This document shows positions 1 to 6,846 of a stretch of 11,681 bases of DNA, in pieces (the first letter of the stretch is position 1; the number at the start of each line of letters is the position of its first letter). The translations under genes were made by a program, and so were the position numbers. Source of the DNA: Candidatus Gastranaerophilales bacterium (GTDB taxonomy: Bacteria; Cyanobacteriota; Vampirovibrionia; Gastranaerophilales; JAQUYY01); the NCBI GenBank assembly GCA_028691575.1, contig JAQUYY010000033.1:1-11681 (forward strand), read 5' to 3'. The notes under the pieces were generated by a model. That model did not search any database. It was given only the letters and a program-made list of their open reading frames with translations, and was not told the origin of the DNA.

Positions 1-483
1 AATTTAAGATATTTTAGTCCTAACACAATTCTAAGAGTAACTGTTTTCAGCAACAATAAATACGTTAAATCCTTTGGAGTGCCTGTAAGTATACGTATTT
101 CAGACAACGTGTTAGTCGCAAAAGATTTTATAGAGAATGGTCAAGCATTATCCACATCAAATTTAGCTGTAGAAAAAAAAGATATAAGTTTAAAAGTTGA
201 TAAAGTTCTAAGAGCTGATTTTAACTGGTCCGATATGATTACCAGAAAACAATTTAAAGCCGGAGATATTATTGATAAAAGATTTATCGAATCAGCTCCT
301 GAAGTTGTCAAAAATTCACCGGTTTCAATAATTTTTCAAACAGCTAATTTAAAAATTTCACTTGATGCACAAGCAATGGAAGATGGGAAAATAGGCGATT
401 TTATCAAAGTAAAATGCAAAAAATACCAAAAAAGCTATCGGGCAAAAGTTATTAGTGAAAACACAGTGTTAGTAAATATATAG
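1..483 (+). CDS. flgA: Flagellar P-ring assembly chaperone FlgA, 5'-truncated by window edge
   Basis: FlgA is a periplasmic chaperone that helps FlgI subunits assemble into the P-ring around the flagellar rod. The frame is open from base 1 to the TAG at 481-483, giving 160 visible residues, so the true start lies upstream. The visible part carries a SAF/FlgA-type domain: a beta-clip segment with 'VLVAKDFIENGQALS' followed by 'VEKKDIS', then a C-terminal half ending 'GKIGDFIKVKCKKYQKSYRAKVIS'. That G-x-x-GD-x-I-x-V pattern with a late V-x-V is typical of FlgA C-termini. A GTG at 79 could be read as a start, but it has no usable ribosome binding site and lies inside conserved sequence. flgH follows after 8 nt, so the two are surely co-transcribed. 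The assignment is strong from both sequence and context; only the N-terminal signal peptide cannot be checked. Confidence 0.9.
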   Translation, partial: NLRYFSPNTILRVTVFSNNKYVKSFGVPVSIRISDNVLVAKDFIENGQALSTSNLAVEKKDISLKVDKVLRADFNWSDMITRKQFKAGDIIDKRFIESAPEVVKNSPVSIIFQTANLKISLDAQAMEDGKIGDFIKVKCKKYQKSYRAKVISENTVLVNI

Positions 484-491
484 GATAAACA

Positions 492-1118
492 ATGAAAAAA
501 CTTGGGGCAAAAATTTTAATTTCAATATTAATAGTAGGAATCGCAACTCCTGTTTATGCTGAATCATTGTTCAGAACAGGGATTTCTCAAAATGCTTATC
601 CTATACAGCCAAGACCCTTATTTAGCAGCGTTAGAGCAAAATCTATCGGCGATTTGGTCACAATTATTATAAAAGAAGAAACAAAAACAAAAGATGACCT
701 GCAATTTGACACCAGCAAATCCTCTTCTACGGTTGATAATTTTTCTACACTTGTAAATAAAGTACTTCCAGGAAATCCTATAAACAAAGAATTGGGAAAT
801 TATGGCGGTTCAAACGACGTTTCCAGTCAAACACAGGTTCAAAGAACAACATCTATAGAAGATACAATAACAGCTCAGGTTGTACAGATACTGCCTAACG
901 GAAATCTACTTGTGCAAGGCAAAAAAGCAACAATTAACTCGGGAGAAAATGTTAATTTAATAATTAGTGGCATAATTGACCCGAGATTGCTTGATAATAC
1001 AGGAAGTATAAGTTCAAAATTAGTTGCAAATCTTCAGATGGCGTTTTCAGGACAAGGAAATGTATCTCGCTCAAATTCAGAAGGTCCTTTAAACAAATTA
1101 ATAAGATTTTTATTCTAA
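492..1118 (+). CDS. flgH: Flagellar L-ring protein FlgH, without a lipobox cysteine
   Basis: FlgH forms the L-ring, the outer-membrane bushing of the flagellar basal body. The 208-residue product is slightly short for the family (usually about 220-240). It starts with a Lys-rich, hydrophobic signal peptide, probably cleaved after VYA at residue 23. Family marks are 'SVRAKSIGDLVTIIIKEET' (46-64), the central 'AQVVQILPNGNLLVQGKK' block (128-145), 'VNLIISGIIDP' and the closing 'GQGNVSRSN...LNKLIRFLF', which matches the usual G-x-G-x-(V/I)-S/T...L-F end. The protein has no cysteine anywhere, so it cannot be the lipoprotein that classical FlgH is. The start is supported by AGGA overlapping the flgA stop, six bases before the ATG. 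It lies between flgA and flgI in the operon. Identity is very likely; how it is anchored is open. Confidence 0.93.
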   Translation: MKKLGAKILISILIVGIATPVYAESLFRTGISQNAYPIQPRPLFSSVRAKSIGDLVTIIIKEETKTKDDLQFDTSKSSSTVDNFSTLVNKVLPGNPINKELGNYGGSNDVSSQTQVQRTTSIEDTITAQVVQILPNGNLLVQGKKATINSGENVNLIISGIIDPRLLDNTGSISSKLVANLQMAFSGQGNVSRSNSEGPLNKLIRFLF

Positions 1119-1141
1119 GAAATGGGAGAATACAAAAAATT

Positions 1142-2248
1142 ATGAAAAAATTATTCACAATATTTTTAATAACATTAACAATACTGTCTTGCAATTTAAA
1201 TCAAAATGCATACGCTGTTAATGTAAGGCTAAAAGATATCTCCCACATCGAAGGAATAAGAGATAACCAGCTTGTAGGCTACGGTGTGGTTGTCGGGCTC
1301 TCCGGAACAGGCGACAACAGCAGATCTACCCAAATTACTAACCAGGCAATGCTCTCCAATTTGGGAACAATAATTAACAGCAGTAACGATATTAAAAAAG
1401 GCAACACCGCAGCAGTTAGAGTTACTGCAAACATTCCGCCTTTTGCCAAAAACGGTGACAAAATTGACGTTGTCGTATCTTCTTTGGCAGATGCTAAAAG
1501 TTTGGAAGGCGGAGTTCTTGTGCAAACTCAATTATTAGCACCAAACGGAGAAGTAATTGCAGTTGCCCAAGGTCCTCTAAGTACAGGTGGCGCTGACGTT
1601 TCATCCGGTGGAAGCAGTACAAGAACAAGCATAGTAACATCCGGTCGTGTACCAAACGGTGCAATTGTTGAAAGAGACATTTATACAGAAATTGGCGATG
1701 ATTTTGGATTAAGACTAATTCTAAACAAATCAGATTTTACAATGGCTGCAAAAATAGCTTCAACAATTTCTAATACTTTAGCACCATCAAAAGCCGTTGA
1801 CGGAAGCACAATTCAGATAAATATTCCCGAAAAATTCCTGGATGATAAAATTCGCTTTATCTCTATTTTAGAAAATATAAAAGTTCAAAACGGAGATAGC
1901 GTAGCAAAAGTAATAATAAATGAGAGAACCGGGACTATCGTTATCGGAAACGAAGTAAAATTATCCCCTGCAGCTATTGCTCACGGTAATTTAACTGTTA
2001 CAGTAAGCAGCAAAACAGAAGTTTCTCAGCCAAATCCTTTTTCTGACGGCAATACAGCTTTATTACAAAATAACGAAGTTACCATAGAAAAAGAAGAAGG
2101 GAAAATTATAGAAGTGCCCTCTAACACTAATTTGAGTGAATTAGTAAGAGCATTAAATACTATCGGTGTTTCTCCTTACGATTTAATTTCAATTTTACAG
2201 GCATTAAAAGCCGCAGGAAGCCTGCAAGCAACCTTGGAGATTATATAA
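1142..2248 (+). CDS. flgI: Flagellar P-ring protein FlgI
   Basis: FlgI makes the P-ring, which sits in the peptidoglycan layer around the rod. Length (368 residues) is normal for the family. Residues 1-25 look like a signal peptide cleaved after AYA. The mature protein then opens with the hallmark segment 'VRLKDISHIEGIRDNQLVGY' followed by 'GVVVGLSGTGDNS' (28-60). Other conserved blocks are 'VRVTANIPPFAKNGDKIDVV', 'DAKSLEGGVLVQTQLLAPNG', 'VTSGRVPNGAIVERDI', 'INERTGTIVIG' and the C-terminal 'LSELVRALNTIGVSPYDLIS'. A cysteine at residue 17 follows 'TILS' and weakly imitates a lipobox, but the AYA site just before the conserved mature start is more convincing. GGGAG lies 13 nt upstream of the ATG. 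Only one base separates its stop from flgJ, which suggests translational coupling. Confidence 0.97.
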   Translation: MKKLFTIFLITLTILSCNLNQNAYAVNVRLKDISHIEGIRDNQLVGYGVVVGLSGTGDNSRSTQITNQAMLSNLGTIINSSNDIKKGNTAAVRVTANIPPFAKNGDKIDVVVSSLADAKSLEGGVLVQTQLLAPNGEVIAVAQGPLSTGGADVSSGGSSTRTSIVTSGRVPNGAIVERDIYTEIGDDFGLRLILNKSDFTMAAKIASTISNTLAPSKAVDGSTIQINIPEKFLDDKIRFISILENIKVQNGDSVAKVIINERTGTIVIGNEVKLSPAAIAHGNLTVTVSSKTEVSQPNPFSDGNTALLQNNEVTIEKEEGKIIEVPSNTNLSELVRALNTIGVSPYDLISILQALKAAGSLQATLEII

Positions 2249-2249
2249 A

Positions 2250-2573
2250 ATGATAAATCCTATAGATATAAATTCTAAAATGTTTGAAATTCAGGGAAAA
2301 AATCTTGAGAACCTTGAATCCTCAGCAAACAATGCAAAAGATGACAAAAAAAAATTGCAGGCAGCACAAGAGTTTGAAGCTATGTTTTTATCAAAATTTA
2401 TGAACACAAAGGATTCAACAATAGAAAGAGATCAAGGCATTTTTAAACAGGGACAGGCTGAAAAGACGTTTAAATCAATGTTGTATAACGAAATAGCTTT
2501 AAATGTCGCAAAAGACCCTTCAACATCAGTAGGGATAGCCAAACAAGTATATGAACAAATGAAAGAATTATAA
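2250..2573 (+). CDS. flgJ: Single-domain FlgJ rod-binding protein
   Basis: This small protein (107 residues) matches only the N-terminal rod-binding domain of FlgJ, the rod-cap protein that helps rod subunits polymerise in the periplasm. Conserved blocks are 'AAQEFEAMFLSKFM' (38-51), a middle 'GIFKQGQAEKTFKSMLYNEI' (63-82) and the terminal 'GIAKQVYEQM'. The muramidase domain present in enterobacterial FlgJ (total about 310 residues) is absent. Single-domain forms are common in other phyla, where a separate hydrolase does the wall cutting; none is seen in this window. The start codon lies one base after the flgI stop, with GGAG inside the end of flgI. A GAGGG site follows its own stop, leading into the next gene. 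The call is firm; the identity of the partner hydrolase is unknown. Confidence 0.9.
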   Translation: MINPIDINSKMFEIQGKNLENLESSANNAKDDKKKLQAAQEFEAMFLSKFMNTKDSTIERDQGIFKQGQAEKTFKSMLYNEIALNVAKDPSTSVGIAKQVYEQMKEL

Positions 2574-2590
2574 GATGAGGGATAAAAAAA

Positions 2591-2920
2591 ATGGTAAGTC
2601 AAATTAGTTCAAATTCAAGTGTAAATTTAAGTCAACTTCAATCATTTCAATCAAATAAACAACAAAAAATGGTTGCCCTTGAAAATGAAGAAGTAAAAAA
2701 TACTACCGTTGACTCGGATGCTCAAAATTCGTCTTCTGAAATTGACATGCTGCAAGACAACATCATTCAATCACATTCTTATGTAAGCAAAACTCAGGAA
2801 TTAGCAGATGAAGTTAACGACTATGTAAAAAAAATGGGTGGGAATTATGAAATTACAGAAAATGATATTAATTATGCACTAAAATTCGGCAGAAGCATTT
2901 TAGTCAACTATTCAGCATAA
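2591..2920 (+). CDS. Small FlgM-like protein, putative anti-sigma-28 factor
   Basis: The 109-residue product has no signal peptide. Its first 55 or so residues are Ser/Asn/Gln-rich and probably disordered. The C-terminal part is helical, with 'TQELADEVNDYVKKMGGNYE' (68-87), then 'ITENDINYALKFGRSILV'. FlgM proteins are about 90-100 residues, mostly unfolded, with a C-terminal sigma-binding region of the form '...I..G.Y.(V/I)....IA..(M/L)L'; the match here is partial. Position is the better evidence: it lies directly before flgN-flgK-flgL, the order in which flgM is found in many bacteria. If it is FlgM, it would hold sigma-28 inactive until exported through the completed hook. It could instead be an unrelated flagellar accessory protein, so no symbol is given. 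A GAGGG ribosome binding site at about 2578-2582 supports this start. Confidence 0.6.
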   Translation: MVSQISSNSSVNLSQLQSFQSNKQQKMVALENEEVKNTTVDSDAQNSSSEIDMLQDNIIQSHSYVSKTQELADEVNDYVKKMGGNYEITENDINYALKFGRSILVNYSA

Positions 2921-2938
2921 ATAATTGGAGATAAAAAC

Positions 2939-3409
2939 ATGAATAATTTATCAGATTTGGAAAATATTTTAAACAAAGAGATTGAAACTTTTTTATCACT
3001 TGAAAAATTGTTAAAAGATAAAAAAGAAACTTTGATAAAAGTTGACGTAGATTCTCTTCAAACAATTGATGATCAAATAAAAGAAATTGCACAAAAAATA
3101 CAAAATATTCAAAAAGAAAGACTTGCAATATCCGATCAATCTTTAGATGACATTCTTAAAGAAATAGATGACAAATCAAGAATCAGCAAATTTTCAAAAA
3201 TAAGAGAAAAAATAAAATCTCTTGGTAAAAGTATTGAAAAATTAAACAATGTTAATCAAGAACTAATCGAGCACGGATTAAAATTGATTAATGCTGATGT
3301 AACAAGTATTATTAAAGCATTTACACCAGTTAATAATACATATAACAAACAAGGACAATCTAAAAACATCAACCCGACAGGCATAAGCTCAGTAATAAAA
3401 AGAGTTTAG
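2939..3409 (+). CDS. flgN: FlgN-family flagellar export chaperone
   Basis: FlgN is a cytoplasmic chaperone that keeps the hook-filament junction proteins FlgK and FlgL export-competent and delivers them to the flagellar type III export gate. The 156-residue product is of family length, rich in Lys, Glu and Ile, and almost wholly helical, with coiled-coil character from about 5 to 120. The first helix ('LSDLENILNKEIETFLSLEK') and the later 'KLNNVNQELIEHGLKLI' (101-117) match the usual N...LI...L pattern of FlgN. The last 30 residues lose helical character; a region of this kind binds FlgK/FlgL in studied FlgN proteins. GGAG at 2927-2930 precedes the ATG by about ten bases. Lying directly before flgK and flgL, its two clients, strongly supports the call, since sequence conservation in this family is low. 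Confidence 0.85.
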   Translation: MNNLSDLENILNKEIETFLSLEKLLKDKKETLIKVDVDSLQTIDDQIKEIAQKIQNIQKERLAISDQSLDDILKEIDDKSRISKFSKIREKIKSLGKSIEKLNNVNQELIEHGLKLINADVTSIIKAFTPVNNTYNKQGQSKNINPTGISSVIKRV

Positions 3410-3428
3410 CTAAATACAGGAGAAAAAA

Positions 3429-5063
3429 ATGGTTTCAAGTTTATACGGTTTTTATAACTCACAAAGAGCATTGCAATTAAATCAGGCTGCTTTGGATATC
3501 ATAAATAATAACATAGCGAATATGAATACCGAAGGTTACAGTAAGCAACGTTTAGAACTTTCTCAAGCAATTTATCAAACAGGCTCAAGTGATGTATATG
3601 GACTTGTACAGTCAGGCGGCGGAGCTGTTATTGATGACATTACAAGAAACAGAGACACTTATTTGGATAGTTATTACAGACAAGAAAATTCAACCCTGTC
3701 TTACTATACAGAGCTTTACGATAATATCAGCATGATTGAAGATATGACCAATGAACTTAGCGGAACCGGAATTTTAGATGCACTTGATAGTTTTTATGAA
3801 GCTGCTCAAGAATTAAGTTTAGATCCTACAAATGCCGTTACCAGAACAGCTTTTACTCAAAGTGCAGAAGACTTATGTATAAAATTCAATCAAACAGCTA
3901 ACCAATTAAATGCTTTAAGAGAAAGTCTTGTCGGAGATTATACTGATTCAAACTCAATTAAAGATAGTAAAATCTATATTACTTGTGAAGACGTAAATAC
4001 AATGCTTGAATCCTTAGCAAATTTAAACGAAAGTATTTCTGTATCAAGCGCTCAAGGAATTACTCCTAACGGACTTTTAGATAAAAGAGACCTTATACTT
4101 GATCAGTTATCTGAATTTATGCCAATTACCGTTGTTAATGACGGAAGCGGAATGGTTAGTGTTAAACTTGATAATATAAATCTTGTAAGTGGTGCCGAAC
4201 AGGTAGGATTCTTAAATGTAGTTACCGGCGATGAAGATAATCCCGCTATAGTTCAAATAGTAGATTCAAGAAACAGAGTGCTTGTTGATGATGCCGAATC
4301 CAAATTAACTTCAGGTACTCTAGGTGCTATTCTTGATATTGGCGGCTCTGATTCCGGTAATTTAACCGTTAAAGGAATGCTTGATAATTTAGATTCACTG
4401 GCAAGAGAATTTGCTTCTGCTGTTAATACTATTCAAAGAAATGGTCAATATATAGATTCGGAAACAAAAGAATTAAAACTGGTTACTACAGATGTTTCGA
4501 GTGCAGTATTACCCGATCCTCCACCGGATCCAATGCCTGATGAACCTGACGATCCTTTTGATATATTTGTAAGCAACTCTGCTGATACTCAAATTACTGA
4601 TTACAACACCCTTTCAGCAAGCAATATAAGCGTAAGCAGCAATATTTCAGACGATCCATTTAAAATTGCTGCTGCAAATGTTTCAACAACAGCACCTGAT
4701 GACTTATTATACGGTGATTTAGAAACCATAAACCTTCCCGAATCCACAGGAGATGGAAGTAATGCTCTTGCGCTTGCTCAATTAAGAAATACTTCTCTAG
4801 GTTCTTTGTCTGCCAGTGCTGAAGATTATTTGACATCAACAATGGGAGATATTGGCGTTAAATCTGAAAGCATAAAAGATAGGCTGGAAACTCAAGATTC
4901 CATTGTTAATCAAGTTATAGCAAAAAGAGATTCGACAACAGGCGTAAGTTTGGATGAAGAGTTAGTTGATTTAGTAAAATATCAAAGGGCTTATGAAGCA
5001 TCCGCCAAGGTATTTAACGTTATAAGTGACATTATGAAAGTTATTATTTCCTTAGGAAACTAA
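3429..5063 (+). CDS. flgK: Hook-filament junction protein FlgK (HAP1)
   Basis: FlgK is the first of the two junction proteins that join the hook to the flagellin filament, exported through the flagellar secretion channel. The 544-residue length is typical. The N-terminus carries the rod/hook family motif 'NNNIANMNTEGYSKQRLEL' (26-44). The C-terminal block from about residue 505, 'GVSLDEELVDLVKYQRAYEA' followed by 'SAKVFNVISDIMKVI', pairs with it as a coiled coil in the D0 domain. The middle part is variable, as expected for the exposed domains. Residues 362-376 form a Pro/Asp run (PDPPPDPMPDEPDDP), an uncommon linker in this family. AGGAGA at 3418-3423 fixes the start. Neighbours flgN and flgL agree with the role. 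Confidence 0.96.
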   Translation: MVSSLYGFYNSQRALQLNQAALDIINNNIANMNTEGYSKQRLELSQAIYQTGSSDVYGLVQSGGGAVIDDITRNRDTYLDSYYRQENSTLSYYTELYDNISMIEDMTNELSGTGILDALDSFYEAAQELSLDPTNAVTRTAFTQSAEDLCIKFNQTANQLNALRESLVGDYTDSNSIKDSKIYITCEDVNTMLESLANLNESISVSSAQGITPNGLLDKRDLILDQLSEFMPITVVNDGSGMVSVKLDNINLVSGAEQVGFLNVVTGDEDNPAIVQIVDSRNRVLVDDAESKLTSGTLGAILDIGGSDSGNLTVKGMLDNLDSLAREFASAVNTIQRNGQYIDSETKELKLVTTDVSSAVLPDPPPDPMPDEPDDPFDIFVSNSADTQITDYNTLSASNISVSSNISDDPFKIAAANVSTTAPDDLLYGDLETINLPESTGDGSNALALAQLRNTSLGSLSASAEDYLTSTMGDIGVKSESIKDRLETQDSIVNQVIAKRDSTTGVSLDEELVDLVKYQRAYEASAKVFNVISDIMKVIISLGN

Positions 5064-5083
5064 ATTTATAAGAGGGTAAAAAA

Positions 5084-6082
5084 ATGGTATACACAAGAAT
5101 TACAAATGCATCAATGAGTCAAAATATTTTACAAAATTTATATACAAACAGATCCAGTTTACTTGAATTACAAGAGCAAATATCTTCGGGCAAAAAAATC
5201 ACAAGTCCTTCCGATGATGCAAGTGCTGCAATGGGAATTTTATCTCTAAATAAAAATATTAATGAAAATAAAACTTATCTGAATAACATTGATTTAGCTT
5301 TATCGGAACTGGATACAACCGAAAGCACCATTAAAAGTTCAATTGAAGTTATAAACAGAGCAAAAGAATTAACATTAACAGCTTCAAACGGAACTAGCGG
5401 AGAAAATGAACTAAGTGCAATAAAAATCGAAATTGAACAACTAATCGGTACTCTTAGTGATTTGGGAAATACAAAATTTGGAAATAAATATATATTTAGC
5501 GGCTTAAATACTGAAAATGCAACTTTCTCAGCTACAGGAGACGATAATAACGAAATTACATATAATGGAACTCCATATTCATCAAGTACGGATTATCAAA
5601 GGAAAGTTGAAATAAGTGACGGTATTACCGTTACCATAAATCTGGCCGGAGATGATATTTTTGGCTCTTATACAACAGAAACTCCCGCAGGAGTGGATGG
5701 AGAAGGCAACCCTACACCTGCTGTTATGGAAGGGAGCGGTATTTTTGGAACATTATGTGCACTAAGGGATGAACTTGATACTGCTATATCAAGCGGAGAA
5801 ATAAATTATGATGCTATTAGAGAAAAAATAGACGGTCTTGATGACGGATTGAATGATCTGTTAAATGCACAGGCTAAGGTCGGCGGAATTTACTCAAGAC
5901 TTGAAATGACACAAAATAAATATGAAGATGATGCTATAAATTTAAAAAAATACAGATCCGGTCTTGAAGACGTTGATTTGGCATCTGCTATTTCAGATAT
6001 GCAATTTCAGCAAACCGCATTAGAAGCCTCTTTACAAATCGGTTCAATGGTAATGCAGACTTCTTTACTTAATTATATTTAA
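5084..6082 (+). CDS. flgL: Hook-filament junction protein FlgL (HAP3)
   Basis: FlgL sits between FlgK and the flagellin filament and is homologous to flagellin at both ends. The product is 332 residues, within the family range. The N-terminal signature is 'LQEQISSGKKITSPSDDASA' (29-48), followed by long helices to about residue 135 and 'FGNKYIFSGLNTE'. The C-terminal helix 'DVDLASAISDMQFQQTALEA' then 'SLQIGSMVMQTSLLNYI' is the usual flagellin-like D0 end. The product could be mistaken for a flagellin, but the 'NKYIFSG' segment and its place after flgK favour FlgL. A Gly/Pro-rich loop lies near residues 200-217. An AGAGGG-type ribosome binding site precedes the ATG. It is the last gene of the operon, with a terminator about 50 bases beyond its stop. 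Confidence 0.95.
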   Translation: MVYTRITNASMSQNILQNLYTNRSSLLELQEQISSGKKITSPSDDASAAMGILSLNKNINENKTYLNNIDLALSELDTTESTIKSSIEVINRAKELTLTASNGTSGENELSAIKIEIEQLIGTLSDLGNTKFGNKYIFSGLNTENATFSATGDDNNEITYNGTPYSSSTDYQRKVEISDGITVTINLAGDDIFGSYTTETPAGVDGEGNPTPAVMEGSGIFGTLCALRDELDTAISSGEINYDAIREKIDGLDDGLNDLLNAQAKVGGIYSRLEMTQNKYEDDAINLKKYRSGLEDVDLASAISDMQFQQTALEASLQIGSMVMQTSLLNYI

Positions 6083-6133
6083 TTAGATGCAAAATTGCCT
6101 ACATGACTAAAAATCTTACCATCTCTATTAATT

Positions 6134-6164
6134 ACAAGGGTAATATCTTCCCTTGTTTTTTTTT
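6134..6164 (+). terminator. Intrinsic terminator of the flagellar operon
   Basis: A perfect 7-bp stem, ACAAGGG (6134-6140) with CCCTTGT (6150-6156), encloses a 9-nt loop and runs into nine consecutive T (6156-6164). This is a textbook Rho-independent terminator, and it is the first one seen after flgL. It probably ends transcription of the flg operon. Confidence 0.88.
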
Positions 6165-6195
6165 GAGATTTTAATATAAATCTCAATTATTTTTT
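6163..6195 (+). terminator. Second hairpin with T-rich tail, directly upstream of a ribosome binding site
   Basis: TTGAGATTT (6163-6171) pairs perfectly with AAATCTCAA (6178-6186) around a 6-nt loop, giving a 9-bp stem that starts inside the T-run of the first terminator. It is followed by TTATTTTTT (6187-6195) and then immediately GGAG (6196-6199), the ribosome binding site of the next gene. The stem is AT-rich and weaker than the first. It may be a back-up terminator, or it may influence expression or message stability of the gene at 6208. Confidence 0.5.
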
Positions 6196-6207
6196 GGAGC
6201 TTAATTA

Positions 6208-6825
6208 ATGAAATTTAAAGTTATTATGGTAAGTTTTGTGATTGCTTCCTTGATTTCAGGCAATCCTGTTTTTTGTAAAGAAATAAAAACGCAAAAGGTC
6301 TTAAAAAAAGGAGTTCTATCCGCAGAAATATCAGAAAACAAGATTAAAGACAAATTAAAAACAATATGGATTATAACTAAAGGTGAACCTGCCGATAATT
6401 CCCTTTTAATGGGCATGTACAGCTATCATACTGCTCACAGATGGAAAAATTATAATGAACAAAACAATATGCTGGCATTGCAAATTAAAGGTATTTCTAT
6501 CGGTACTTTTGATAATAGTTATGATAATCAAACTTATTTTGCCTCATTTGCAAGAAAATTACATACATGGGAATTGCCAAAGAATTTTGAGTTAGATTTT
6601 CAATATAAAGCAGGAATTATGCATGGTTATGATGATAAATACCCCAATATTGCAGGAATAACTCCCATAATTTTACCGATCATAGGTTTGAATTATAAAG
6701 GATATGGTGCTGATTTATTTATAATTCCATCGCAACGTCCTATTCTTTCGGTTAATTTCAAAACTCCATTACCTTCATTTGAAAAAATAAAAAAATGGAA
6801 AAAATCTAAACCAAGCAATATTTGA
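6208..6825 (+). CDS. Putative PagP-like outer-membrane beta-barrel protein
   Basis: The product (205 residues) begins with a clear signal peptide (basic 1-4, hydrophobic 5-18, probable end near residue 23). Residues about 65-185 read as alternating beta strands and resemble PagP, the outer-membrane enzyme that moves a palmitate from phospholipid to lipid A. The points of likeness are a histidine pair (H74, H77) before 'YNE' (82-84), 'GTFDNSY' (99-105) where PagP has F-K-D-S-W, 'FQYKAGIMHGYDD' (131-143), and 'ITPIILPIIGLNYKGYG' (151-167) where PagP has 'IPLPVLLPLASVGYGP'. In PagP the catalytic set is His-Asp-Ser; here the Asp position reads Asn103, beside Ser104. The likeness is from memory and not from an alignment score, so the enzyme activity is uncertain; a non-enzymatic barrel of the same fold is possible. 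A Lys-rich tail (about 193-202) follows the last strand. TTTTGGAG lies eight bases before the ATG. Confidence 0.6.
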   Translation: MKFKVIMVSFVIASLISGNPVFCKEIKTQKVLKKGVLSAEISENKIKDKLKTIWIITKGEPADNSLLMGMYSYHTAHRWKNYNEQNNMLALQIKGISIGTFDNSYDNQTYFASFARKLHTWELPKNFELDFQYKAGIMHGYDDKYPNIAGITPIILPIIGLNYKGYGADLFIIPSQRPILSVNFKTPLPSFEKIKKWKKSKPSNI

Positions 6826-6834
6826 ATTTTATTA

Positions 6835-6840
6835 TATAAT
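6835..6840 (+). promoter_or_regulatory. Candidate -10 box for rfbD
   Basis: A perfect TATAAT lies six bases before the rfbD ATG, so transcription starting at the usual distance would begin at or next to the start codon. No convincing -35 hexamer is seen about 17 bases further upstream. In AT-rich DNA such a hexamer can occur by chance, so the call is tentative. Confidence 0.35.
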
Positions 6841-6846
6841 ATTTTT

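Noticed and set aside
79..483. GTG at 79 as the start of flgA
   Set aside because: The frame is open to base 1, no ribosome binding site is placed correctly, and conserved-looking sequence continues upstream. The gene is simply cut by the window edge.
1142..1216. Lipobox in FlgI around Cys17
   Set aside because: The -2 residue is Leu, and a better signal peptidase I site (AYA, 23-25) lies right before the conserved mature start.
6095..6122. Promoter TTGCCT-N16-TACCAT before the PagP-like gene
   Set aside because: Both hexamers are poor, and the terminator lies between it and the gene. It is kept only as a possibility in the attenuator idea.
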